This document shows, piece by piece, positions 1 to 5,765 of a DNA stretch of 5,765 bases. Every line of letters begins with the position of its first letter. Within the stretch, counting starts at the first letter, position 1. The position numbers and the translations under genes were made by a program. The DNA comes from UBA5070 sp039798065 (GTDB taxonomy: Bacteria > Fibrobacterota > Fibrobacteria > UBA5070), in contig JBDKGS010000276.1 of assembly GCA_039798065.1 (NCBI GenBank), forward strand, positions 1-5,765, written 5' to 3'. Under the pieces are notes generated by a model that saw only the letters and a list, made by a program, of their open reading frames with translations, was not told the DNA's origin and did no database searches.

Positions 1-1007
1 ATGAATCGGATCGGGTGCTTGTAGTAGTACTGCGTCACGTAGCGGCAGTTGGTGAGGCAGCTCTTCTGGCAGTCCCCGTACTTGTCCTTGCGCAACTTGT
101 GGAGTTCGCGCAACGATCCGGTCTTCAGGTCGTCGATGGAAATGTTTTCCGAAGGCAAGGTTCCGCAGAACTTGAGTTCGCCCAACGTGTCGATGCCGAT
201 GGAATCCTTTCCGGCGAGGCATTCCCACTCGAGCCGCCCTTCCACGAATTTCTTGAGATCGCGGAAGTAGGCTTCCGGTTCGATGATGTTGCTTCCCTGC
301 CTGCGCAGCTCCAGGATGCGGTCGAGCATCGCGAACAGTCGCGCCTTCTCTTCGGCGGTATTGAAGAACAGCGCGTCGGGCTGCGATTCGCAGGTGGGGT
401 GGCGGACGATGAACCCGATGGACAGGGGGATCCCCAGCTTGTCGAGGTAGCCCAACGTTTCTTCGAGGATGCCGATGTTCTGGTTGTTCAAGACAAAATT
501 TGCCGTGATCTCGAACTTGTACCTGCCGCGCGCCTCGATGAGCCGTTCGAGCGCGGCCTGGCTGTGGGCCATGTCCTTGAGCGAGGGGCTGAAGTCCTGG
601 ATGGAGTCCACCGAAAGGTTCACCACGTCGATGCCGGCCTGGCCGATGCGTTCGATGTAGTCGTCGGAAAGCATGGTGCCGTTGGTGTTGAGATAGGTGA
701 AGAAGCCCAACTTGTGCGCGTGCTTCACGATTTCCGGGAAATCCTTGCGGATGGTGGGCTCGCCGCCGTGGAAGGCCAGGAATCCAATTCCGAACGAGCG
801 CATGCGATCCAGGACTCGACAGATTTCGTCAAGAGCCAGGTCCTTCTTGGACGAGTCCTTGAAGAAGCAGTATTCGCAGGAAAGGTTGCACTTGCGCGTG
901 ACGTAGAGATGTCCCCAGAGAGGAGTTCCGCGAAAGACGTTGCCCAGGTAGGAGCGCGACAGAATCCGGACGACCTTGAGCGATTTGGCGAAGCTGTAGG
1001 GGTGCAT
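1..1007 (-). CDS. Radical SAM protein with SPASM/twitch-like C-terminal cysteine cluster (3' end cut by window edge)
   Basis: A radical SAM enzyme, which uses a [4Fe-4S] cluster and S-adenosylmethionine to start radical chemistry; the substrate is unknown. The reading frame is open from ATG at 1007 to the left edge, giving 335 visible residues with no stop. The cluster motif CNLSCEYC puts C40, C44 and C47 in CX3CX2C spacing. The SAM-contacting GGEP lies at residues 81-84, and NTNG at 107-110 matches the next barrel strand. Near the C-terminus, C263-X12-G-X4-C281 followed by C313, C317 and C321 resembles a SPASM/twitch auxiliary-cluster domain, although the last part (CX3CX3C) differs from the classic SPASM spacing. 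The start is supported by AAAGG six bases upstream, overlapping the stop of the preceding gene, so it is probably the second gene of a coupled operon. The N-terminal 35 residues are basic and amphipathic-looking. Probably only a short tail is missing. Family assignment is firm; function is not. Confidence 0.93.
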   Translation of the reverse strand, partial: MHPYSFAKSLKVVRILSRSYLGNVFRGTPLWGHLYVTRKCNLSCEYCFFKDSSKKDLALDEICRVLDRMRSFGIGFLAFHGGEPTIRKDFPEIVKHAHKLGFFTYLNTNGTMLSDDYIERIGQAGIDVVNLSVDSIQDFSPSLKDMAHSQAALERLIEARGRYKFEITANFVLNNQNIGILEETLGYLDKLGIPLSIGFIVRHPTCESQPDALFFNTAEEKARLFAMLDRILELRRQGSNIIEPEAYFRDLKKFVEGRLEWECLAGKDSIGIDTLGELKFCGTLPSENISIDDLKTGSLRELHKLRKDKYGDCQKSCLTNCRYVTQYYYKHPIRF

Positions 1008-1012
1008 GGCGG

Positions 1013-1018
1013 ACCTTT
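1013..1018 (-). promoter_or_regulatory. Ribosome binding site of the second radical SAM gene
   Basis: On the minus strand AAAGGT sits five bases before ATG at 1007 (AAAGG six bases before). It overlaps the first base region of the TGA stop of the upstream radical SAM gene, so ribosomes ending that gene can restart here. This supports translational coupling and fixes the ATG at 1007 as the start. Confidence 0.65.
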
Positions 1019-2073
1019 CAGGCGCGGCGCATCGCGTGGCTCACGCGGGCGTTCTGGACGAGTTTGCGGATGGATCGCGGCTCGAGGGCGAACATCATGG
1101 TCATCTCCATGCCTTCGATGTTCCAGCAGCCGGTGCAGGATTCGCGGGGCATGCGCGCGATCCACTCCAGGGCGCGGTCCGGATCGACGGGTTCCGGCAC
1201 CTTCTGTTCGGGGCGACGTTCGCAGCAGCGGTACAATCGACCGTCGGCCTCCAGGGCAAAGAACGTGGTGCCTCCCATGCAGGGACGCGTGAGCACGGGC
1301 TGCACGGGCCACTTCGCCAATTGTTCCAAACCCGGCATGGAATTGGATGCCAAGGGGAACTTCATGATCCGTTCGATCATGCGGTGCATTTCGTCGGGGC
1401 TGGGTTCCAGTTCGTCCAGCACTTGTGGCGACCGCGAATAGACGCGCACCGGAATGAAGCCCACCTTGAACTTGTTTTTGGTCGCGTGCTCGAAGACGAA
1501 GTCGAGTTCCTTCTCCGATCCGCGGCTCAATACGCAGGTGGCAGAATATGTCTTGCCCATGTCCGCGAGAGTCTTCATGGCGTCCATGGCTCCGTCGAAG
1601 GCGCCCGCGCCTCGCCGCTTGTCGTGGAAGTCGCGCGAGCCGTCAAAGGAGATGAAGGTTTCGTCGATGCGACGCACCACATCCTTGCGCTGTGACAGCA
1701 GCTTGCCGTTCGTGAACAAAGTGAGATAGGTGGGGCCGGGAAGATCCTTGATGGTATCGACCAGGGTGCCGAGATCCTTGCGCAGCAGAGGTTCGCCGCC
1801 GGTCAAATTGAAGTGGATGGCGCGCTGTCCCACCGAGCGGGCCAAGCGCACGAGATAATCCATTTCGGGTTCTTGCTTTTCGTGCGTGGGGATTTCGCAG
1901 TACGAGCAATGCAGGTTGCATGCCGTGGTCACGTTCAGAGTGATGCTGAACGGATAGGGCTTGCGTCGAAGGATGAAGTCCTTGGTGAAGTGGTAGACTT
2001 TCCGGTTGAATACGCTTTTTGCCACCGTCTTGAGGTAACCGGGATGCAAGACCGAGGAGTTGGGAGATGGCAA
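1018..2073 (-). CDS. Radical SAM protein with twitch/SPASM-like C-terminal domain
   Basis: A complete radical SAM enzyme of unknown substrate, 351 residues from the preferred start. The cluster motif CNLHCSYC gives C52, C56 and C59 (CX3CX2C). TGGEP lies at residues 91-95 and FTNGK at 120-124, both typical of the MoaA/PqqE-like fold. The C-terminal part has C265-X12-G-X4-C283, an extra adjacent C284, and C313-X2-C316-W, which fits a twitch-type auxiliary [4Fe-4S] site. The stop is TGA at 1018-1020, ten bases before the next radical SAM gene. No in-frame ATG precedes the cluster motif. I chose TTG at 2073 because GGAG lies six bases upstream; TTG at 2049 is an alternative that aligns better with the MHPY start of the downstream paralogue but lacks a good ribosome binding site. 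The frame stays open far upstream, but that part lies antisense to the glycosyltransferase and is not coding-like. Family is firm; the exact start is uncertain. Confidence 0.93.
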   Translation of the reverse strand: MPSPNSSVLHPGYLKTVAKSVFNRKVYHFTKDFILRRKPYPFSITLNVTTACNLHCSYCEIPTHEKQEPEMDYLVRLARSVGQRAIHFNLTGGEPLLRKDLGTLVDTIKDLPGPTYLTLFTNGKLLSQRKDVVRRIDETFISFDGSRDFHDKRRGAGAFDGAMDAMKTLADMGKTYSATCVLSRGSEKELDFVFEHATKNKFKVGFIPVRVYSRSPQVLDELEPSPDEMHRMIERIMKFPLASNSMPGLEQLAKWPVQPVLTRPCMGGTTFFALEADGRLYRCCERRPEQKVPEPVDPDRALEWIARMPRESCTGCWNIEGMEMTMMFALEPRSIRKLVQNARVSHAMRRA

Positions 2074-2079
2074 GGCGGG

Positions 2080-2083
2080 CTCC
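2080..2083 (-). promoter_or_regulatory. Ribosome binding site supporting a TTG start of the first radical SAM gene
   Basis: Minus-strand GGAG lies six bases before TTG at 2073. It is the only good Shine-Dalgarno-like site near the expected N-terminus in this frame, and it decides the start chosen here over TTG at 2049. Confidence 0.4.
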
Positions 2084-2169
2084 GCTTGAAGTGTGGGAGG
2101 TGCGGACCGGAATTTGTCCGCGACGACGATTGCAGGAAATAGAAAGAAAAATGGATTCCTTTGTCTGTT

Positions 2170-2174
2170 GAAGG
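2170..2174 (+). promoter_or_regulatory. Ribosome binding site of the glycosyltransferase gene
   Basis: GAAGG lies six bases before TTG at 2181 and twelve bases before ATG at 2187, both in frame. The spacing favours TTG and the codon favours ATG; the products differ by two residues only. Confidence 0.45.
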
Positions 2175-2186
2175 CAATTTTTGACA

Positions 2187-3344
2187 ATGCCTGAACGATC
2201 GTCGCGCATCCTCGTGCAGACCGAACTGTTTCCGCCTCTGCTGTGCGGGGAGGGCGTGTTCGCACGGAATCTTTCAAAGGGGCTTGCAGGGTGCGGTCAT
2301 CGCGTCCTGGTGGTGACTTCGTCGCTTCATGGAGGCTACGAAGTCCAGCGCGACGGGGAGCTCGAAATCCATCGACTTCCGTCGGTGCGCAACCCGCTGT
2401 ACCCGACTTTCCGGCTCTCCATTCCTTCCAAGGTCCGACTCCAGGCGATCCTGGACGGATTCCGTCCCCAGGCCGTCCAGGTGAACAATCCAAGTTGGGC
2501 AGGTGAACGGATTCTGTCATGGGCGAAGGCGCACGGAGTCCGCTCGGTGGCCAGCCACCACTACCATCCCGCGACGCTTTGGGGGAACCATCCTTGGCTG
2601 AGGCCGTTCGCGGGCATCGTGGGCCGGTTGGCCGCGAAATCCATGACAAAATTCTACCAGCGGGCCGATGCGGTGACCGCGCCATCCGTCTACGCCGCGG
2701 GCAGGTTGGAAGAATACGGTTTGGGGGGCGTGGTGCCGGTCTCCAACGGAGTGGATCTCGACCGATTCCATCCCGCTCGCAAGGACGCCGGGATGTTCGC
2801 GAAGTGGGGTGTTCCCGCCGGGGCCAGGGTGATCCTGCACCATGGAAGACTCTACCGCTCGAAGCGGGTGGACCTGATCTTGCGGGCGTTCTCCGGGATG
2901 CCGGAAAATGTCTGGTTGGTGGTATCGGGCGATGGACCCGACCGGAATCGATTGGAGAACATCGCGCCCGATCGGACGAGATTTGTCGGTCATGTGGACG
3001 ACGAAGCGCTGCCAGCACTCTACGCGTGCGCGGATCTGTTCGCGATCGCATCGTCTTTGGAACTGCAGGGAATCGTCGTGCTCGAGGCGATGGCTTCGGG
3101 ACTTGGGGTGGTTTCGGTGGCCGCAGGCGCCTTGCCCGAACTGGTCGTCGACGGAGCGAACGGGTTTCTCTGCCCAGAGGATTCCGTCGAAGGGTTCCGA
3201 ACGAACATGTTGATGGCACTGGAGAGGTCGCTGGAGCTGGGAACAAACGCGCGTTCGATGGCGTTGGCGCATGGGCTGTCCAGTACGGTCGAGCGATTCG
3301 AGGCGCTGCTGGCGAAGCCCCAGGTAGGGACAAGTTGCCAATGA
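2187..3344 (+). CDS. Glycosyltransferase, GT4 family (GT-B fold)
   Basis: A retaining GT-B glycosyltransferase that would transfer a sugar from a nucleotide-sugar donor, probably to a lipid or polysaccharide acceptor at the cytoplasmic face of the inner membrane. It is 385 residues long, the usual size. The N-terminal acceptor domain (about residues 6-180) has the PP..CGEG glycine-loop region (16-23), followed by a GHRVLVVTS strand (37-45) as in GT4 proteins. The donor domain starts with VSNGVDLDRFHP (185-196), then HHGRLYRSKRVD (218-229), which carries the Arg/Lys pair that contacts donor phosphates, SGDGP (247-251), and the EX7E motif at E292 and E300 within LELQGIVVLEAMASG. The Gly-rich GALPELV segment (314-320) follows. 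No signal peptide or membrane span is seen. It diverges from the radical SAM pair across a short spacer. The family is clear; donor and acceptor cannot be read. An in-frame TTG at 2181 is the alternative start. Confidence 0.95.
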   Translation: MPERSSRILVQTELFPPLLCGEGVFARNLSKGLAGCGHRVLVVTSSLHGGYEVQRDGELEIHRLPSVRNPLYPTFRLSIPSKVRLQAILDGFRPQAVQVNNPSWAGERILSWAKAHGVRSVASHHYHPATLWGNHPWLRPFAGIVGRLAAKSMTKFYQRADAVTAPSVYAAGRLEEYGLGGVVPVSNGVDLDRFHPARKDAGMFAKWGVPAGARVILHHGRLYRSKRVDLILRAFSGMPENVWLVVSGDGPDRNRLENIAPDRTRFVGHVDDEALPALYACADLFAIASSLELQGIVVLEAMASGLGVVSVAAGALPELVVDGANGFLCPEDSVEGFRTNMLMALERSLELGTNARSMALAHGLSSTVERFEALLAKPQVGTSCQ

Positions 3345-3356
3345 GGAGAGTACAAT
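3327..3356 (+). promoter_or_regulatory. Possible sigma70-type promoter for the DUF2339 gene
   Basis: TACAAT at 3351-3356 matches five of six bases of a -10 box. GGGACA at 3327-3332 matches four of six bases of a -35 box, with an 18-base spacer. It overlaps the 3' end of the glycosyltransferase gene and would give a leader of about 40 bases before ATG at 3404. The fit is moderate and the consensus assumes a sigma70-like factor. Confidence 0.35.
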
Positions 3357-3403
3357 AGACGTATCCGATTTTTGTCGCCCGTCTCGAATCCGGGAAGAGT
3401 CCC

Positions 3404-5765
3404 ATGCTGGATGACCTGAGCGTCTTGTTCTCCTTTTTGATCCTGGCGTTGTTCGCCGGGGCGGTATGGCTGCTTCCACGACTGCGCAAGCTCGATCGAT
3501 TGGAAGCGCGCATCAAGGATCTGGAGTCCCGCCAGGCGGAAGCCCTGCGGAGATTGGCGAGATTGGAGACCTGGCCATCGGTTCCTCCATCCGCTCCACC
3601 GGCGGCGGCCGCGAAGGTCGCCGATCCCGTCGAGCCGATGCCAATTCCTGTCGTGGCCCCGGAGCCGGTTTCCGTCGTCGTCCCTCGTGTGCAGGACGAA
3701 CCGAAGCCGACCCCAGCGCCCGAGCCGGTTCCGCAGACTTGGACCGCGGGCGGAACGGCTCCTTCCACGTCAGCCAGGCCGGCACCAAGGCCGAAGGTGG
3801 TGGTCGCCAAGGAGCCCGACGCTTTCGACAACTTGCGACAGTATTTGTCGAAGTGGAACCCGGTGGTGCTGGGAGGATCGGTCCTGGTTCTGTTGGGCGT
3901 GATCTTCCTTTTGGGGCTTGCCGCCCAGGCCGGTTTCTTCCCGCCCTCGCTGCGTTTGGCGGGTGCCACGGCTCTGGCCGGTGTCCTGTTGGTGGCGGGA
4001 TGGAAGCGGCGCATGACCCATCCCACCTGGGCCCTGCCCATGCAAGGCACCGCCAGCGCCATCCTGTTCTTCGTGCTCTACGCGGCCTTCCACAACCTGC
4101 GCCTGATTCCCGCCGGGGCGGCCTTCGCGGGTGCGGTGATGGTGCTGGTGTCCACGGGCATCCTTGCCGTTTTGCAATCGTCGCAGCGTCTTGCGGTGTT
4201 GGCCATGGTGGCCGGATACGCCGCGCCCCTCGTGTTTTCCACCGGAAACGGCAGCCATATCGGATTGTTCTCGTACTACGCGGTACTCGATCTGGGTGTG
4301 GTGGCCATGGTGTGGGCGCGCGGCTGGAAGACACTACTTGGCATCGGGTTTTTGGCCACCTACGGCATCGCCACGGCTTGGGGGGTGTTGAAGTTTTCGC
4401 CGGTCCATTTCGCCAGTTGCGAGGCCTTCCTTTGGATCTTCTACGCCATGTTCAGCGCCTCGGCGGTGGGCTTCGCGCTGCGCGGTGACGGAAAACGTCA
4501 AGGCGTGGTGTCGGGTTCGCTGGTGTTCGGATTGCCGTTGGTCACCTTCTCGCTCCAGGCGAAGCTGGTGGAGGGCGACAAGCTCCTCTTGGCCTGGACC
4601 GCTGCCGGAATGTGTCTGCACCATTTGTTGGTAGGAGCCTGGGTTCTGAAGCAGGCCGCCCCCGACCGCAAGCCGGTCCTCAAGGTCATGGCCGAGACGC
4701 TCCTAGTGCTGGGCTCCATCCTGGGAAGCCTCGCGATCCCGTTGGCGTTGTCGGGGCGTTGGACGTCGCTGGCGTGGGCGGTGGAAGGTGCCGGGCTGGT
4801 CTGGTTGTCGGCGCGGCAGGGCCGGGTCTGGAACCTGTTGTTGGGTTCGGTCCTGTTGATGGCCGCGACGGTCATCCATCTCGATGGATCCCTGAACGGC
4901 GTCGATGCGACAGTTCTTGTCGTGGCGATTCTTGTGGCGGCGCGTTGCCTGGATCTGTCGAGCATCCCGCTACCCGTGCATGGCTGGATCGCGCGGGCGG
5001 TGGTGGTGGTTGGATGGGCGATCGCGGTGCGGGCCACCAGTGGTCTTGCCGCCGATTGGTTGGCCACCGAAGACCTCGAGCGCTGGATGCTCGCGGGCAC
5101 GCTGTGCGCCGCGTTGTTTTCGGCCGTGTCGCAAGTCGGATTCGCCAAGTGGAATGGCTTCCACACGTCGTGGATCGTGGCGTGGTTCTTGTGGGCGTTG
5201 TTGGCCTTGCGATCGGGGATGAACGGAGACCATGCGTTGGTCCACGGCTGGTTGGCTTGGGGTGCGGGACCCTTGCTCGCCTTCTGGAGCCTGGAGCGCG
5301 CACGTCGCGATCAGGCGTTCTTTGGCGTGGTGGGTCGTTCGCTGGAGTCGATTTTCCTTCATGGGACGATTCTTGTCGTGTGCACCGAATTCGCCCGCGC
5401 CCTGCAGGCGCCCATCTGGGGGGATGCTGCGGGCTGGACACTCGCGGCGTTGCTGCTGGCTGGATTCACGCACCCGGCCGTGGGCAAGCTGCCTTGGTTC
5501 GAGGCTCGGCCAGGGCTCCACAAAGGGCCGTGGATTCTGCCGTGGGTGGTCGTGTTGGCCGTGCACGCGTTCCTGACTTTGACCGACAGGGGGGGTGGGA
5601 GTCCCTTGCCTTGGATGCCGCTGTTGAACAGCGCCGACCTCTCCGCGTTGGCGTTCGCGCTCGCGTTCCTGCGCCTGCCAAATTCTGTCTTCCTGGAAAA
5701 TGCGAACTCGCCGGTCCGCCGTCGGTTCGTCGCGGTGTTCCTGTTCTCGTGGATCAGCGTGACCT
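3404..5765 (+). CDS. DUF2339-family polytopic membrane protein (3' end cut by window edge)
   Basis: A large integral membrane protein; no biochemical role is established for the DUF2339 family. The frame is open from ATG at 3404 to the right edge, giving 787 visible residues. Residues 4-24 form a membrane anchor, and 26-55 a charged Leu/Arg/Glu helix that looks like a coiled coil. Residues 57-138 are a Pro/Ala/Val-rich linker with a TonB-like PKPTPAPEPVP stretch. From about residue 150 the membrane domain begins (KWNPVVLGGSVLVLLGVIFL), with successive hydrophobic helices through the rest of the sequence. The block at 270-298, containing GYAAPLVFSTGNGSHIGLFS and a following YYAVLDLG, is the most recognisable DUF2339 signature; WARGWKTLLGIGFLATYGI follows. 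GGGAAG lies just upstream of the ATG and supports the start. The gene is 59 bases after the glycosyltransferase and may have its own promoter. Full-length members are often about 800-1000 residues, so the C-terminal part is probably missing. No catalytic motif was seen. Confidence 0.9.
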   Translation, partial: MLDDLSVLFSFLILALFAGAVWLLPRLRKLDRLEARIKDLESRQAEALRRLARLETWPSVPPSAPPAAAAKVADPVEPMPIPVVAPEPVSVVVPRVQDEPKPTPAPEPVPQTWTAGGTAPSTSARPAPRPKVVVAKEPDAFDNLRQYLSKWNPVVLGGSVLVLLGVIFLLGLAAQAGFFPPSLRLAGATALAGVLLVAGWKRRMTHPTWALPMQGTASAILFFVLYAAFHNLRLIPAGAAFAGAVMVLVSTGILAVLQSSQRLAVLAMVAGYAAPLVFSTGNGSHIGLFSYYAVLDLGVVAMVWARGWKTLLGIGFLATYGIATAWGVLKFSPVHFASCEAFLWIFYAMFSASAVGFALRGDGKRQGVVSGSLVFGLPLVTFSLQAKLVEGDKLLLAWTAAGMCLHHLLVGAWVLKQAAPDRKPVLKVMAETLLVLGSILGSLAIPLALSGRWTSLAWAVEGAGLVWLSARQGRVWNLLLGSVLLMAATVIHLDGSLNGVDATVLVVAILVAARCLDLSSIPLPVHGWIARAVVVVGWAIAVRATSGLAADWLATEDLERWMLAGTLCAALFSAVSQVGFAKWNGFHTSWIVAWFLWALLALRSGMNGDHALVHGWLAWGAGPLLAFWSLERARRDQAFFGVVGRSLESIFLHGTILVVCTEFARALQAPIWGDAAGWTLAALLLAGFTHPAVGKLPWFEARPGLHKGPWILPWVVVLAVHAFLTLTDRGGGSPLPWMPLLNSADLSALAFALAFLRLPNSVFLENANSPVRRRFVAVFLFSWISVT

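Larger units (their letters stand above)
2074..2186. promoter_or_regulatory. Divergent intergenic region, probable promoters for both directions
   Basis: This spacer separates the start of the minus-strand radical SAM pair from the start of the plus-strand glycosyltransferase, so promoters for both must lie in or near it. The stretch at about 2134-2155 is A-rich on the plus strand, in contrast to its G+C-rich surroundings. On the minus strand TTGTCA (2188 down to 2183) resembles a -35 box, but no good -10 box lies at 16-18 bases. On the plus strand TAGAAA at 2140-2145 is a weak -10 candidate without a well-spaced -35. I therefore assign a promoter region but no precise sites. Two five-base inverted repeats (2134-2138 with 2156-2160; 2172-2176 with 2188-2192) are the only symmetric elements noticed. 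Confidence 0.4.

Noticed and set aside
15..1292. 425-codon open frame on the plus strand
   Set aside because: It is antisense to the two radical SAM genes, whose cysteine and GGEP motifs are unambiguous. The translation shows no domain and ends in low-complexity Arg/Gly/Ser sequence.
2074..2180. Search for a small precursor-peptide gene for the radical SAM enzymes
   Set aside because: No small frame with a good ribosome binding site and a peptide-like composition was found in the spacer; the short frames seen are the six-codon MDSFVC and antisense shadows. A precursor outside the window cannot be excluded.
2181..2186. Perfect TTGACA, a -35 consensus
   Set aside because: It lies at the start codon of the glycosyltransferase, and no -10-like hexamer follows at 16-18 bases. 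It is most likely chance.
3341..3358. Five-codon frame (MRRVQ) whose ATG overlaps the glycosyltransferase stop
   Set aside because: It is too short, has no proper ribosome binding site, and overlaps a plausible -10 box; ATGA overlaps of this kind arise by chance.
3388..3394. Possible hairpin (CCCG around 3378-3381 with CGGG at 3391-3394) as a terminator after the glycosyltransferase
   Set aside because: The stem is only four base pairs with a nine-base loop, and no run of T follows.
2074..4062. Very long open frame on the minus strand continuing upstream of the first radical SAM gene (over 650 extra codons)
   Set aside because: It lies antisense to the glycosyltransferase and the DUF2339 start, which have clear family motifs. 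Its translation is Arg/Pro/Ser-rich with no recognisable domain, as expected from absence of stops in G+C-rich antisense frames.

Overview
The window is about 60% G+C by eye and densely coding. It looks like chromosomal DNA of a Gram-negative-type bacterium: short intergenic gaps, Shine-Dalgarno-like sites, and probable use of TTG starts. Taxonomy cannot be fixed from the sequence alone. No rRNA, tRNA, CRISPR array, insertion sequence or obvious recent transfer was seen.

Layout: two genes on the minus strand, read leftwards, form a tight pair from about 2073 down to the left edge. Both encode radical SAM enzymes with a CX3CX2C iron-sulfur motif, a GGEP motif and a C-terminal cysteine cluster of SPASM/twitch type. 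The second gene (3..1007) is cut by the left edge. After a roughly 110-base A-rich divergent spacer, a GT4-type glycosyltransferase gene runs rightwards (2187..3344). After a further 59 bases with a plausible promoter, a DUF2339-type polytopic membrane protein gene begins (3404) and runs off the right edge.

How they may work together: the radical SAM pair is almost certainly co-transcribed and translationally coupled, since only 10 bases separate the genes and the downstream ribosome binding site overlaps the upstream stop. The glycosyltransferase is divergent and shares their upstream region. That arrangement is compatible with one envelope-glycoconjugate or small-molecule pathway, but this is inference; no substrate can be read from the sequence. 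The DUF2339 protein probably has its own promoter and may be unrelated. I found no precursor peptide, transporter or defence gene, so no complete new system can be claimed. The most interesting item is the paired radical SAM enzymes of unknown substrate.
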